NCBI RefSeq assembly: GCF_001640025.1
Contig: NC_031673.1
Span: 558,001-622,000, forward strand
Source: Sugiyamaella lignohabitans
Taxonomy: Eukaryota > Ascomycota > Dipodascomycetes > Dipodascales > Trichomonascaceae
DNA length: 64,000 nucleotides
Reading direction: 5' to 3'
Shown: positions 45,545 through 55,986 of the stretch, in pieces
Layout of the letters: the number at the start of each line of letters is the position of its first letter
Numbering within the stretch: the first letter of the stretch is position 1
Program-made: the position numbers and the translations under genes
The notes under the pieces: model-generated
Database searches by the model: none
The model's input: the letters and a program-made list of their open reading frames with translations, nothing else
What the model was told of the DNA's origin: nothing

Positions 45545-45605
45545 GCCTCCGGCGGCTGGGACGTTGCCCCAGATCCCATTGCTCCTCTCGCGTTGCTCGA
45601 CTCGT
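45545..45605 (+). repeat. GC double-hairpin element, copy 17 (decayed)
   Basis: Core GCCTCCGGCGGCTGGG is kept but the first stem is broken (GACGTTGCCCCAG), with changes in the second module. It does not follow a stop codon in the sense orientation. Confidence 0.85.
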
Positions 45606-46055
45606 TTTCGCGACCTGTTCGTTACTTTTTTTTCCCTTATAAATATCGCGTATCTGATTTTTGGATCGATTATTATTGGTTTCATAAGTGATCAGTTGCA
45701 CCCCTAAATTAACAGTCATATATTAATTGCATCTCGGTTTGAAAAATATCTCGCACTAGTGATATAGGTAACCGGATTGTTTACTGGTTTGTTAATAAAT
45801 AAAGGGCCAACGCCATTAGAAGTTAAGTTTCTATTCTGTTTTTATCTTCAGATCGGTTTAAATCAGGGGTCATGCTGAGACGCCGCAGAGATGATCGTTC
45901 TGGGTAAATTCAGGGGTGAGTGGGGTGAGTGGGGTCGGTAGGGTAGAGTGGGGCACTACACAACCAGGGCCAGGGATATGTTTTGTGTTTCTCTATTGAA
46001 TCATAATTATTTTATTTAGATTACAAAAATACAACTGCTCGTGCAGACACGATTA

Positions 46056-46766
46056 TTAACTTACGGTACCATTGGTCAGACTCGCTACTGTGGCAGGATC
46101 GCCTGCATCGTTTCTAAGTACCAGGTCTCCCAGTTCATGGTCCCGGAATATGACTTCGTGGCTGACATTTACAAAAAGCTGCTTTTGCACCTCTTGCCAA
46201 ACTTTGGACTTTATTGATTTCAATGGCACTTGTTGACTTTGTGAAATTGGATATTTGTCAAAAAATAGTGTCTCACCAAGTGCTGCCTGTTTTGGCGGAG
46301 AGACCAATTCGAGCTTTTTGTTACCTGCACTGTCATCTCCAACTGCTGCTAAGAGCATGGCTTCGGACTTAATTCCTCTCAATTTACTAGGTTTCAGATT
46401 TGTGACCACCACAATGCGTCTTCCTTCTAATTCATCTTTAGGAACATATTTCACAAGTCCGCTGCACACTGTTAACAATTCGCTTGTTGGTCCACCTTCG
46501 ACACGAACTTGCGACACATATAAACTATCGGCATTTGGATGATAATCCACTTTCTCGACTACTGCTGTTTTGAATTGAACAACTGATGGGTTCGGTGTTT
46601 TAGGTTGATTCTCAGTCGAATACGTTCTGATGCTAGATTTTAATGGCCAATCGGGCAATCTGATATTCTGATTCGTATTTACTCGAAAAACCGAGTACTT
46701 GACTGAATAACTAGCAGAAGTTTTAAAAGTATGCTTTAAACATGTTCTACCTAGACACAAGGCCAT
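46056..46766 (-). CDS. Mitochondrial-type EMAPII/Arc1-like tRNA-binding protein
   Basis: A 236-aa protein. Residues 1-50 are basic and Ser/Thr-rich without acidic residues, as in a mitochondrial presequence. The core (about 65-170) is the OB-fold tRNA-binding domain shared with Arc1, EMAPII and MetRS C-termini: VEKVDYHPNADSLYVSQV, LLTVCSGLVKYVP, GRRIVVVTNLKPSKLRGIKS and EAMLLAA. The C-terminal part resembles the EMAPII-like extension. It lacks the N-terminal GST-like half of cytosolic Arc1. A role in mitochondrial tRNA aminoacylation or tRNA handling is inferred. Confidence 0.82.
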   Translation of the reverse strand: MALCLGRTCLKHTFKTSASYSVKYSVFRVNTNQNIRLPDWPLKSSIRTYSTENQPKTPNPSVVQFKTAVVEKVDYHPNADSLYVSQVRVEGGPTSELLTVCSGLVKYVPKDELEGRRIVVVTNLKPSKLRGIKSEAMLLAAVGDDSAGNKKLELVSPPKQAALGETLFFDKYPISQSQQVPLKSIKSKVWQEVQKQLFVNVSHEVIFRDHELGDLVLRNDAGDPATVASLTNGTVS

Positions 46767-47388
46767 TATTTTTGTTTTATTCTAACTCGGAATTTAGAAG
46801 TTTCAAGCAGCCAGTTCCTGATCTCGAATGTCTTGTTTCGGAATATCTTTCATGGGGCTTTTGACCGCCGCACATTATCTTGATGTCTCTTCCTTAGTAC
46901 ATCGTTTAGCCGAGGAACGAGTAAATCCGTGAGATGAACCTGCTGATAAAATGCAACCTACATAATAAGATACGACCTGGTTCGGCTAAAATTCCGGTTT
47001 CGAGCTGGTTCATAATATTTAATATTCGGCAGTGATATTTTTTGTCCGCGACGGGAAGTATGCAGATCGAAGAGTGGGGGTTAGGTGTCGGTCCTGCCAT
47101 GATATGTATGCAGGTAGTCTCCACTTATTAAACGAATTATACTTGATTCTGGAGTTCCATTGCTTATCGATAGACAGTGACAGCAATTTGATCAGTTATC
47201 AAATCTCGTTAATTATTGTTATTTCTCAGTTCTAAGAGTTTTTTCAGTCGATTTACAAGACAAAGGCTCAATAACTTTAACTTTTTTTATCAATTTGGTG
47301 ATTGTTTTGAGATTTGAAATGAAGCTGTAGTCAGTCGCCTTTCGCATCGCTTGGCTAACCAGTATTATTCGTAGTTATTGGGTCGAAA
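46767..47388. other. Divergent promoter region upstream of the LST4-like gene
   Basis: About 620 bp between divergent starts. No repeat or RNA gene is seen. Confidence 0.5.
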
Positions 47389-50388
47389 ATGCTGGGGAGA
47401 TTACTGTCTCATGCTTTTACATCTCCTGACGGGTCGAGTTCACCTGATGGTGGAAGGTTCAGTAGAGCTAGTTCTCCGAACTTTGTCAGCATCGGAGATG
47501 GCGCTAATGATGACGAAATCCACCCCACATTCCCTGTATCGTTTCTAGATGAAGCTGATACTAGGAATTTGTTATATGGTCAGTCATTTACACCTGCTGG
47601 TATATTGTCTTTGGATGTTCTTAAGGATATTCGAGTAGTGGTAATCTGCGATTCATCTTGTGTTGGGGGGTTCATTTATGATTCCGCAAGGGAAGTTACG
47701 GCATCTGGTAGTGTCAATACTAATAATAGTGTCAGTGGTGGAAAGACGAGCATCACACCTCATAGAGGTTCTTTAGACCATCGAACTAATTCTCCATCAT
47801 TGGTCGCATCTACTCTTTCCAGTGTAAGTGCTTTGACTCGCAGCTTCTCTTCTACTGCTCTGAGCAGTGCCGCCGCCATTAACAATCTGTCGGGATTGGG
47901 AATTGGATTGGGTCAGACTGATAGTACAACGGCAAATCCAGATGGTGTTACATCTGGAAAAGGACTTGGTGATTCCAGTCCCTCGAATAAGCCACTTGCT
48001 AGGCCAAATACAATTGCATCTCCTCAAATCTCCTCCGGTAGGGTATCAGCTCCCAACAGTCCACATAGAAGGAAATCATCTGGTAATAATCTACCAACTA
48101 TTGCACCAGATGTTGCTCCAATTCTTCAACTTGCACTTTTAAAAGATCTGGTATTTGGCTATTCAGCCATGAAATTTCAGGGCCAACTGACTAAAATCCA
48201 TCCCCTGCCCAGGTCTAAAGGTAGTTCTTCAAAGAAACAGCCTTGGATTGTATCACGCATTTTCAAAATAGCAGTAGACGATCCATCTCTGAACAGGACG
48301 GATCCTGTTAACCGCCAATCGACTACTATGAGAGTGGACTCTGCTCCCAAACAGTTTCTCACCTCGACAGGATCAACTATTTCAAATGCATCAGTTGATA
48401 CAAATAATACTGATTTAACAGTCGACGATGCTGATAATGAAAATGATAGTGCAACTGACGGATTACCAGGATGGCAGCCTAAATCCAACAGCACAGTTCC
48501 TCCTTTACCTCCACATACCAAGGATGTGCGATGTGCCATTTGCATTAGTTTCAATCTTCCTCCGGAGTCGGAAGATGCCATTACAAACCACTGGACTGAG
48601 CTTTCTTATGCACTTGCTGATTTACAGGCTACCATATATCGCAAATTAGAGAGACAATTGCCACAGGTAGTACTTGATTCCAGACGTAAGAAGCATACTC
48701 CAATAATGTCAGGCGGCCACGGATCAGGGCTTAACCACGATAGTCGATTCAGTGGCGGTCGCGTTCTTTATTCAATCGATGGAGATTTGGAAATCCAAAA
48801 TGCTGTTGATTTTTTCAAATCTCGGTTCTCAACTGCACTTCGTATCCCAAGAGTACTATGTGGTCAAGATAACTGGTCTGATTTGTACAGCGAAATGTGC
48901 ATAGCAGCCAAGAAATGGGAGGGTACATCTGATGGAGGATTTCTGGGTGCTATGATTTGTTGTTACATCGATTTCAACAAAGACCTTCTAGGTGGTTTGA
49001 TACATGAAGATGATGATATTCCGAAAAGGACAATTATTCTCGCCAACAACCGTATTGTTTCCAGGAAGCTGATATTTATTCTCAGTTCGCTTATTAGAAG
49101 CAGAACGTCAGAACGAATTCGAAAAAGAATTAGCCTTGCTAACTCGCTTAATGACAGCTTCGTAAAGACACATACCCAGCGATCTTCTTCTGTTTCGACC
49201 ACGTACTCTGTTGGCACTAATTCCCCACGTACGCGAACATCGGCAAAGTTCTCGTTTGTTGATGGAGGTTGGGAGGTTTCTCAACCGGCTTCGATGATCG
49301 AGCCAGTTGGAACAGTGGCCATTCCTCATGTAGTACGCCCTTCATTTTCTTCTTCATCCCTAGCGCATTCGGTAGGTTATGGAAGTACATCAGATGCTTT
49401 GAGTAGTAGCATCAACGGACGTAATTCTCGCAATAGTGGCGGCTTTTTTTCAAATCTTTGGAATTCAGATAACTCTTACCCTGAAACACCTGGGACTCCG
49501 TATGATGATTACTATTTCCATGAACAACTGGCAAATGCCGATAGAGATATGGCTTCTTCTTTCCAGTCTAAAAATTTCACTATTGGAGATACGACTAACG
49601 GTACGGTTACTCCATCACTTATCAGACCCTCGATGAGTCGATGCCATTCATCTGAACGGTCGGCAACCACTCTCAACACTATAAATCATAGACTTTACCA
49701 CCGACAACATACGGGAGAGTCCAATATCAGTGCTAACAATCCACATACAAGCTTGCATCAACGGACCCTGCTTCAAAATGCAAGCGATAACGACCTCACC
49801 AACCTTTCGTATCTTCCAACAGCGCCACCTTATAGGTTGGTCCACGACGAAGAGAACCAAATTGTCATTGATGTATCAGAATCTGCCACACCTGACCAAC
49901 CGTACGAAGATCTCAGGCCAATTGTACTTCCACGAGTCGCAGGTCATGTATCCAATTTCCATCCTGATTTTATACTCCAAGCTTGCCCAATTACACGAGA
50001 CTTGGAAGACCAAATTTCTAGAACTATGCTTCGAGATGGCGACGTTAATTCGGTTTCAATAGCAGCACGAAATAGCATATCCAGTGTTCCATCCAAGCGA
50101 CAGGCTCTTTCCAAATCTCTAATCATTAACCTAAGAACAAGAGAAATCTCAACTTACACCCTCGTGGCCAGTACAGATGAAACATCTAATATGACTCAAA
50201 AATTAGTGCGAAAAGTAGTATTTGCCAATCACAAACCCTCTCCTGGATTTTCAACTGCATTCGCAAATATATCAAAACAGATTGCTGATATTGTTGAGGG
50301 CGAGGAGGGGACGATACACAGTCCTAATCGTGGAGCATATTTCACCTCCCTGGTTAAGGCTTTTGAAGGCTGCTTTGGCCTTTTATAG
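47389..50388 (+). CDS. LST4: LST4-like (FNIP family) protein with longin/DENN parts
   Basis: A 999-aa protein. It shows a split longin-like N-terminal part (RVVVICDSSCVGGFIYDS, DLVFGYSAMKFQGQLTKIH, RCAICISFNLPPES) with long Ser/Asn-rich inserts. A DENN-like middle and C-terminal part follows (WSDLYSEMCIAAKKW, GGFLGAMICCYIDFNKD, RTIILANNRIVSRKLIFILSSLIRS, and a final block SLIINLRTREISTYTLVAS). This pattern fits yeast Lst4, partner of Lst7 (folliculin), a GAP complex for Gtr GTPases at the vacuole in TORC1 signalling. The match is by architecture and short blocks, so the symbol is tentative. It is convergent with TFB4 over about 250 bp, and no GC element lies there. Confidence 0.72.
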   Translation: MLGRLLSHAFTSPDGSSSPDGGRFSRASSPNFVSIGDGANDDEIHPTFPVSFLDEADTRNLLYGQSFTPAGILSLDVLKDIRVVVICDSSCVGGFIYDSAREVTASGSVNTNNSVSGGKTSITPHRGSLDHRTNSPSLVASTLSSVSALTRSFSSTALSSAAAINNLSGLGIGLGQTDSTTANPDGVTSGKGLGDSSPSNKPLARPNTIASPQISSGRVSAPNSPHRRKSSGNNLPTIAPDVAPILQLALLKDLVFGYSAMKFQGQLTKIHPLPRSKGSSSKKQPWIVSRIFKIAVDDPSLNRTDPVNRQSTTMRVDSAPKQFLTSTGSTISNASVDTNNTDLTVDDADNENDSATDGLPGWQPKSNSTVPPLPPHTKDVRCAICISFNLPPESEDAITNHWTELSYALADLQATIYRKLERQLPQVVLDSRRKKHTPIMSGGHGSGLNHDSRFSGGRVLYSIDGDLEIQNAVDFFKSRFSTALRIPRVLCGQDNWSDLYSEMCIAAKKWEGTSDGGFLGAMICCYIDFNKDLLGGLIHEDDDIPKRTIILANNRIVSRKLIFILSSLIRSRTSERIRKRISLANSLNDSFVKTHTQRSSSVSTTYSVGTNSPRTRTSAKFSFVDGGWEVSQPASMIEPVGTVAIPHVVRPSFSSSSLAHSVGYGSTSDALSSSINGRNSRNSGGFFSNLWNSDNSYPETPGTPYDDYYFHEQLANADRDMASSFQSKNFTIGDTTNGTVTPSLIRPSMSRCHSSERSATTLNTINHRLYHRQHTGESNISANNPHTSLHQRTLLQNASDNDLTNLSYLPTAPPYRLVHDEENQIVIDVSESATPDQPYEDLRPIVLPRVAGHVSNFHPDFILQACPITRDLEDQISRTMLRDGDVNSVSIAARNSISSVPSKRQALSKSLIINLRTREISTYTLVASTDETSNMTQKLVRKVVFANHKPSPGFSTAFANISKQIADIVEGEEGTIHSPNRGAYFTSLVKAFEGCFGLL

Positions 50389-50636
50389 CCCCTATTTATT
50401 TTGTTATGACCATTATGTTTTAATTTATTATTTTGCATTACTTGTAATCAGAGTTGCATATAGCACTCAGAGATATAGACATTGACTTCTGGCTTGCTCA
50501 TAAGATCAAAGAGTAGTAGAGCAAAGGATGAAGAAAAGGTTTCAGTCTTTGTACACACATTGCATCTTCGTAACCTATATCTTAGAATAAACAATGTGAT
50601 TCGTTAATAAATAATGTTTCCAATCCGATTGGCATC

Positions 50637-51689
50637 TCATGGGATAGGGGAAGGAGTACCGACGGGAGTAGAGTCCAGTTTCGCTTTCTTCTTCTTTGGT
50701 TTCTTCTTTACAATTACCATAGGCTTTCTGTTAATCTTTTGAAGAGCTTGAGGATCATATACTGTGCCACACATTGGACAGGAACCGTCGGCAGGAACTT
50801 TGCTCATAATGCATAAGCAAACGCTACAAACACACCCAATATCGACAACTGTTTTCGTGACAAAGCAAGCAGCACGGAAATCAACATCACGCTGAGTACT
50901 GAGGTTAACGTGCGGTAGGATGGCAGGATCCACTAGAAATGCACTTAACAAATATTGAACTAGTCCCCTGGGATGATCAAGTTTCATGTAAGTTCCATTT
51001 GTAGAATCGGAGGCTTGTTGCAAGAAAACAGTATCACCAGCAAGTTTGCACACATCAATAGGAATACGCTTTTTCTGAGCTGCAAAAATACAATTCATTG
51101 TGGGGATATATTGTGAAGACAAATCTCCAGATACACTGACCAGTAAAATGCGTGCATGGGTCTTAACTTCGTCTTCATTGGAATTCACTCGATTGATATA
51201 TGTGAGAGCTAGACTTAATGCGCCTGAGACCGCACTTTGTGTGGATCGAACGCTCTTCTCTGTAGCAGATGATACTAGCCGATCCAATTCACCTACAACT
51301 GCTTCATCAACCTCACGAAACTGTCGATACATGGTTTGCCTATCAAAAATATTCGCTGTGCCGGTGGTACCCGACATTGCTTTTAAGCTTGTATGGCCCG
51401 ATTGTGACCCATTTTCAAATGACGAACTCGGTGGTTTAGGATATAAGAACTTGGCCCCAGTGGTGTGTGCAGCAATCACTGCCACTCGATTAGCATTATT
51501 CAAAGATAAATGCGCATTGATAAATATAAGCAACGATTCAACCGCCTCTTTCAATGAGAGCTTATTTTCTAATTCAGCCCATGCAGTAGGATTTGTGTCT
51601 AAAACTATTCCCAAAAGTGTGGGATGCTCATCTGACCCGGTTCGTTCAGAACCTCCGAGGGAAGCATGTGTATCATCAACAGCATTCAT
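50637..51689 (-). CDS. TFB4: TFIIH core subunit Tfb4 (p34)
   Basis: A 350-aa core TFIIH subunit acting in transcription initiation and nucleotide excision repair. A von Willebrand A-like N-terminal domain is visible (LLGIVLDTNPTAWAEL, FINAHLSLNNANRVAVIAAH, ILLVSVSGDLSSQYIPTMNCIFAAQKKRIPIDVCK in segments). A C4 zinc motif follows near residues 290-315 (CVCSVCLCIMSK and SCPMCGTVYDP). The very C-terminus is Lys-rich (KKKPKKKKAK). The start is the first ATG. It shares a ~250-bp divergent promoter with the small multi-exon gene. Confidence 0.95.
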   Translation of the reverse strand: MNAVDDTHASLGGSERTGSDEHPTLLGIVLDTNPTAWAELENKLSLKEAVESLLIFINAHLSLNNANRVAVIAAHTTGAKFLYPKPPSSSFENGSQSGHTSLKAMSGTTGTANIFDRQTMYRQFREVDEAVVGELDRLVSSATEKSVRSTQSAVSGALSLALTYINRVNSNEDEVKTHARILLVSVSGDLSSQYIPTMNCIFAAQKKRIPIDVCKLAGDTVFLQQASDSTNGTYMKLDHPRGLVQYLLSAFLVDPAILPHVNLSTQRDVDFRAACFVTKTVVDIGCVCSVCLCIMSKVPADGSCPMCGTVYDPQALQKINRKPMVIVKKKPKKKKAKLDSTPVGTPSPIP

Positions 51690-51943
51690 GGCAATTGTCT
51701 ATTGGATTCGGATTCCACAATATCTAATATGCCTAGCTATAACAACAGAGTGTAACACGACAAATTCGGATCGCAAGCATAAAAGAATTATGCTTCAGAC
51801 CAGACCTAGACGTCGATTTGAGTCGTAGAATATATCTCCAAAGTGGGGATCAGGTCACAGATATCACCATTATTTTCAGCCGTGCCGATCTATTATATCG
51901 TGAACTGAAATTTGGGGATTGCGACTTTAATACCGATAGCACA

Positions 51944-52449
51944 ATGAGAGGACTCGGTGTGCCTTTGTTAACGGTTGTTCTCGGGGCGTGGTCTGGTAAG
52001 TCTTTAAATATTTAGTAAACTATTGAGAAACGATCGGGAGTTTTATCGTTCCAAGTATTTAAATATTTGCACTGGTGCACTTGCAAAAAGCATAAACTAA
52101 CATCTATTTTCAGGGTATACATTCTTTAGACCAGTGATAATGTAAGTTTCAACAGGCTGAGCGACTCGTCATTGCTTATGCTTCCAATTTGTGGCCTGAT
52201 CCAAACAAAAACAAGATACTCGAATATGAGGGTAGTCGCGCGTTACATGAGGTTGGGTGCTATTATCTTAGTATCATTATCGGAATCCGCTCCTAAGTTT
52301 ACTAACTAAGTAGCCGGCAATTAGAAGCAGACCATAACTTGAAAAAGGAGGTTGGAGACTCGTTCAAAATTGAAGAGGAACAGCGAGAGGCGCAGGAAGC
52401 TGAAATCGCTGCTATGAGAGATGCTGTCTTGTCTAAAAAGAACGAGTAA
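51944..52449 (+). CDS. Putative small multi-exon protein with N-terminal membrane anchor
   Basis: Not recognised. Exon 1 (51944-51995) encodes MRGLGVPLLTVVLGAWS and ends at GTAAGT. Exon 2 (52115-52141), after ACTAACATCTATTTTCAG, encodes GYTFFRPVI and ends at another GTAAGT. A third exon after TTTACTAACTAAGTAG (about 52294-52312) would encode QLEADHNLKKEVGDSFK and a Glu/Ala-rich helix ending at the stop at 52447-52449. A short hydrophobic anchor followed by a charged helix is typical of small mitochondrial or ER membrane proteins. The exon 2 to exon 3 phase does not close with the obvious acceptor (off by one base), so the last junction or a base call is unresolved. Confidence 0.42.
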
Positions 52450-52679
52450 AATATCGTCAATAGATTAGTATGCGAACTTTGTAAATAATAAATGTATTTT
52501 GGTTTTAAGCGAGTCAATACGTACCAGGAAGTTCTGTAACGAGAGAACAATTAGTGTGTAGAAATAGAAGGACATGAAATGTTATAAATTAAATATCTAT
52601 GTACAGATAGGTTGTAATCCAAGATCAACTAGAAAACCAGGATATCTTGAAACCATGAAAGCGTAATCATATGACCCAA

Positions 52680-53036
52680 CTAATTCTTCATACCAGCAAG
52701 GAAGTTGTTCATTTTAATCTTTTGACGGTTGGCGGATCTACGCTCCTTGCGAGCTTGCCTTCCAGCATCACTTTCTAGTTTCGCCTTCTGAGCGGCAGGA
52801 TCTAATAGCTCCCAGAGCCATTCAGGATACTCGTTTTCAGCGAGAGCAATGGGGTCTTCACCTCCCTTCTTGATATTGAGACCCTTGAGCTTAGTTCCGG
52901 CCGGGGCAATAGATGTGATAGTTTTCTTAGTGGAAGATGTTGTTTCGGTATTCGGGGCACTAGTAGATGCCAGTCGAACAAACGATGTCCTTGGAACTGT
53001 CGTTCTCAACACTTGACGGGTTATTAATCTCAACAT
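52680..53036 (-). CDS. MRPL37: Mitochondrial large-subunit ribosomal protein mL54 (Mrpl37)
   Basis: A 118-aa protein. The basic Ser/Thr-rich N-terminus (MLRLITRQVLRTTVPRTSF) is a likely mitochondrial targeting signal. The conserved block AGTKLKGLNIKKGGEDPIAL then NEYPEWLW is the mL54 signature, followed by a basic C-terminal helix (RQARKERRSANRQKIKM). It acts in mitochondrial translation. Confidence 0.93.
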   Translation of the reverse strand: MLRLITRQVLRTTVPRTSFVRLASTSAPNTETTSSTKKTITSIAPAGTKLKGLNIKKGGEDPIALAENEYPEWLWELLDPAAQKAKLESDAGRQARKERRSANRQKIKMNNFLAGMKN

Positions 53037-55344
53037 TTGTTATGAGTTTTGATGATATGAAATGTGAAGTATTCGTTGATCGACATTGAAAGTTCAAAAT
53101 CAAATTTCATGCTCAAGAAACCCGTTACGGTAATATTAATGATCTACAGAAATATCCGGATGTCATGCAGGGTCCAATCTTTGAATTCTGGGGTTAGCGG
53201 TCCATTTGCCAATACAGGAAACTTTCAGTGCTTAATCATAGTTTTGCAGAACTTGATAGTAATAACAGAAGAAGATACGAAATTTTTTGAGTGAATTTCG
53301 ACTGAGCCACCTGGAAGGAGTCGGTAGAACATACTTCGTCCCTATATATTTTATTCATTTTATATTATCCAAATACGTCTTCAGATTCTTTTATATCTTT
53401 TTTCATCCCTAAAATTAGACACTGATCAAAGACAATTGAAGAGGTTTAAGATTACTGGAGAAAGTCGATAGTTCACTTTACTTATGTGGCAACGGCGGCT
53501 GACGGCTAAACAGGACCCATATCGAATACCCAGTAAGAGTAACTATGCAATGAAATAATTCGAACCCCAAAAAAGGAAAACCTCTTAGTCCTCAAACATC
53601 CACATTTATATGCGTATAAAAAGTAGTTCAGCCACTTAATCCCATTCAATGGTTCGTTTTCATTCATATCAGTAACTGCCTGGATTTGGAAGTGAGCGTT
53701 CTCGAATTATATGGACCGAGATTTGCAAAAGATAGAAGTTAAAATCTGACCTATTAGTACTAGCCTATTGGACTGCCATATATCAAGTGGCAGTCCAAAT
53801 TTGGCAAGGATTATGATTAAATTGTAGAGCCACCAATCCAATATTGCCGACATACCCCCAGCAATAACATTGTGCATCCCAACAAGACAGGATGTGGTTG
53901 CCGTGTCTAAGACAACACCATTGGTAGTTATCAAATTGAATCATTGCATACCAACTTTCCTGAGTTTCAGGTTGAGTATAAGTTGGTATCCAAATACACC
54001 CAGTAGCTTGGAATTTCGAACCATACACTCCGGAATACTCATATACTTCTTGCTTAAAGTTCTACTAACCATAAATCTAAAATTAAGTTTAGATCTTCAA
54101 ATATAAAAATTATAGCCCATTTCTGACAGCGAAGGTGCTACCGATAGTTATGAAATCAGTATGACCGTGCATTAAAATTCGTATTAAATGTACTCATCAT
54201 GAACATCATTGGGTATAAAGAGGTTTCATAATCTGTTATGCATGTAAAACTTAGAGAAGCAATTACAGCTGTCAGCCTAGTATTGGAATTTTCTTGGCTT
54301 TCTATTGTCTTGTGCGAAACTTTAAATATCCCTTGAAAAAAGCAGTGGTAGAGCACCCCTGCCCCGAGTAACCGAGAATGCTACGCTGAATTAAATATTA
54401 TTATCCGATTATTGAAAAAATTAAGACGACTTCCTTTATCAAATATTATTTGAATTATTTTAAATTTTTGGAAAAAAGCATTTTGCTTGTTTGGGTTAAG
54501 AGAGAATATTCGAATGTTCAAATGGCAAGGCGTTATATGCACATTTTATGAGATCCAAAGGGCGGTTAGACTAATTAGCGAGGGTCAGATAGAATAATTC
54601 GAACTATAATTTTTAAACAAGAGAACTGAAGTTCTGTATGACTACGACGGAATGACTATTTTTATTTACACAAAATTCCTAAAAATCCGAAATCATTCAA
54701 TATCAGGTTCACAAACTAGAAGTGAATTATATTGGTGAAAGGGGCTTGGGCTCTCTTTTTTTTTCAAGCCAACAAAAGATTAGATCAATCTGAAAAGCAT
54801 CTAAAGTTATAGAATTTTTGCCGGAAATTACTCTTGGCAGTCAACTCTTATCTATTTACTACCTTGAATTGGATTATCGGATTATGCAAGATAACACAAC
54901 GTAGTGCAGGTTCCCGCCGATCTTAGTCATGGTTAAATTCCCCATACCAAAGATGAGGAGACCCAGACTGTAGTTGGGATTCATGGAACCGGGATATCTT
55001 AACCCTAGAACTCATATAATAATATTTAGTATTACTAACTATCTCTTTAGATTCTCTGAAAGTTAGAATATTCTTGACGATCTACAAAAAATTTCTTAAC
55101 AAATCGCTGAATTCCTGAAACTGAAGAAAAAAAGGCGTAAGATAATGAAAATGAAAAATGAAACCAATTTCTCCAAATAGGAAATACAGTTTTTTCATGG
55201 GTCACTTATTAAACCAAGGCCATCACAATGATGAATGAGGCTTTTTTGAGCCCATCAATATTTGTTTTAAAGACGCAATGATTTATACATGAAATGGGCA
55301 ATTTTTGTTTAACTTATAATGCAGACAGGGGAAGAACACTGACA

Positions 55345-55395
55345 CCGGGTAACATGGGGAAGTGCAGAACGGGTATGCCTACCACCGGGTAACAT
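55345..55395 (+). promoter_or_regulatory. Two CCGGGTAACAT motifs 40 bp apart
   Basis: Identical 11-mers at 55345-55355 and 55385-55395. Each contains CGGGTAA, the reverse complement of the Reb1 consensus TTACCCG. Confidence 0.6.
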
Positions 55396-55741
55396 TTCGT
55401 ATGCAGGGTCTGGTCCCGCTTCCAGTTAATGGTTCCAATTCCAAGCAAAAATATGAGTTAACTCATGAATTAACAGTGAAGATGAGAATTGTGATTAGTG
55501 GCTCCTGCTATTTGCTGTCTACTAATATTTATGCCCAGAATTTTGGTTTTAGTCTGTTGTGGCCCGGTAGCCCCCGACTAATATGACCTGACGCTTGAGT
55601 TCAATTGGTAATTCAAGGTTCACTTATGAAATAGTCTTCGCGTAGTTAACTTAAGTCTCCAGCTGATCGCTTCAATTGGTATTTGTCCGGTTCAGGGCTG
55701 TGAATTGGGGAACTTTAAAAATACTAACTAGAATATCAATG

Positions 55742-55752
55742 CCGGGTAACAT
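55742..55752 (+). promoter_or_regulatory. Third CCGGGTAACAT motif
   Basis: The same 11-mer as at 55345 and 55385. Confidence 0.6.
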
Positions 55753-55986
55753 CAAAAGTTCAAAAATCTTAGTTGTCAGAATACCGAAAACATGAGCCTA
55801 GATCGGATAAGCACATGCAAAAAAGAAAAAATAAAACGTATTAGTGCAAAGTTTTTAAAACATTTCAATTTTTATTTTTTTTCTAAGATATATCCAGAAA
55901 GTTATGAACAATATCCGAGAATCTAGCACCAAATTATTAAATGGAATGTGAGAAACACTACTTAGTAACAGGAGAATATACTGCGC

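Larger units (their letters stand above)
44337..46055. other. Intergenic region 3' of the mitochondrial tRNA-binding gene
   Basis: About 1.7 kb without a gene. It holds an E-box (44720-44728), a decayed GC element (45545-45605), a T-run near 45250 and a short GTGGGG/GAGTGGGG repeat near 45918-45950. Confidence 0.6.

Noticed and set aside
54340..54410. tRNA-like stretch AGTGGTAGAGCAC
   Set aside because: It resembles a D arm, but no matching anticodon stem, T arm or acceptor stem could be drawn.
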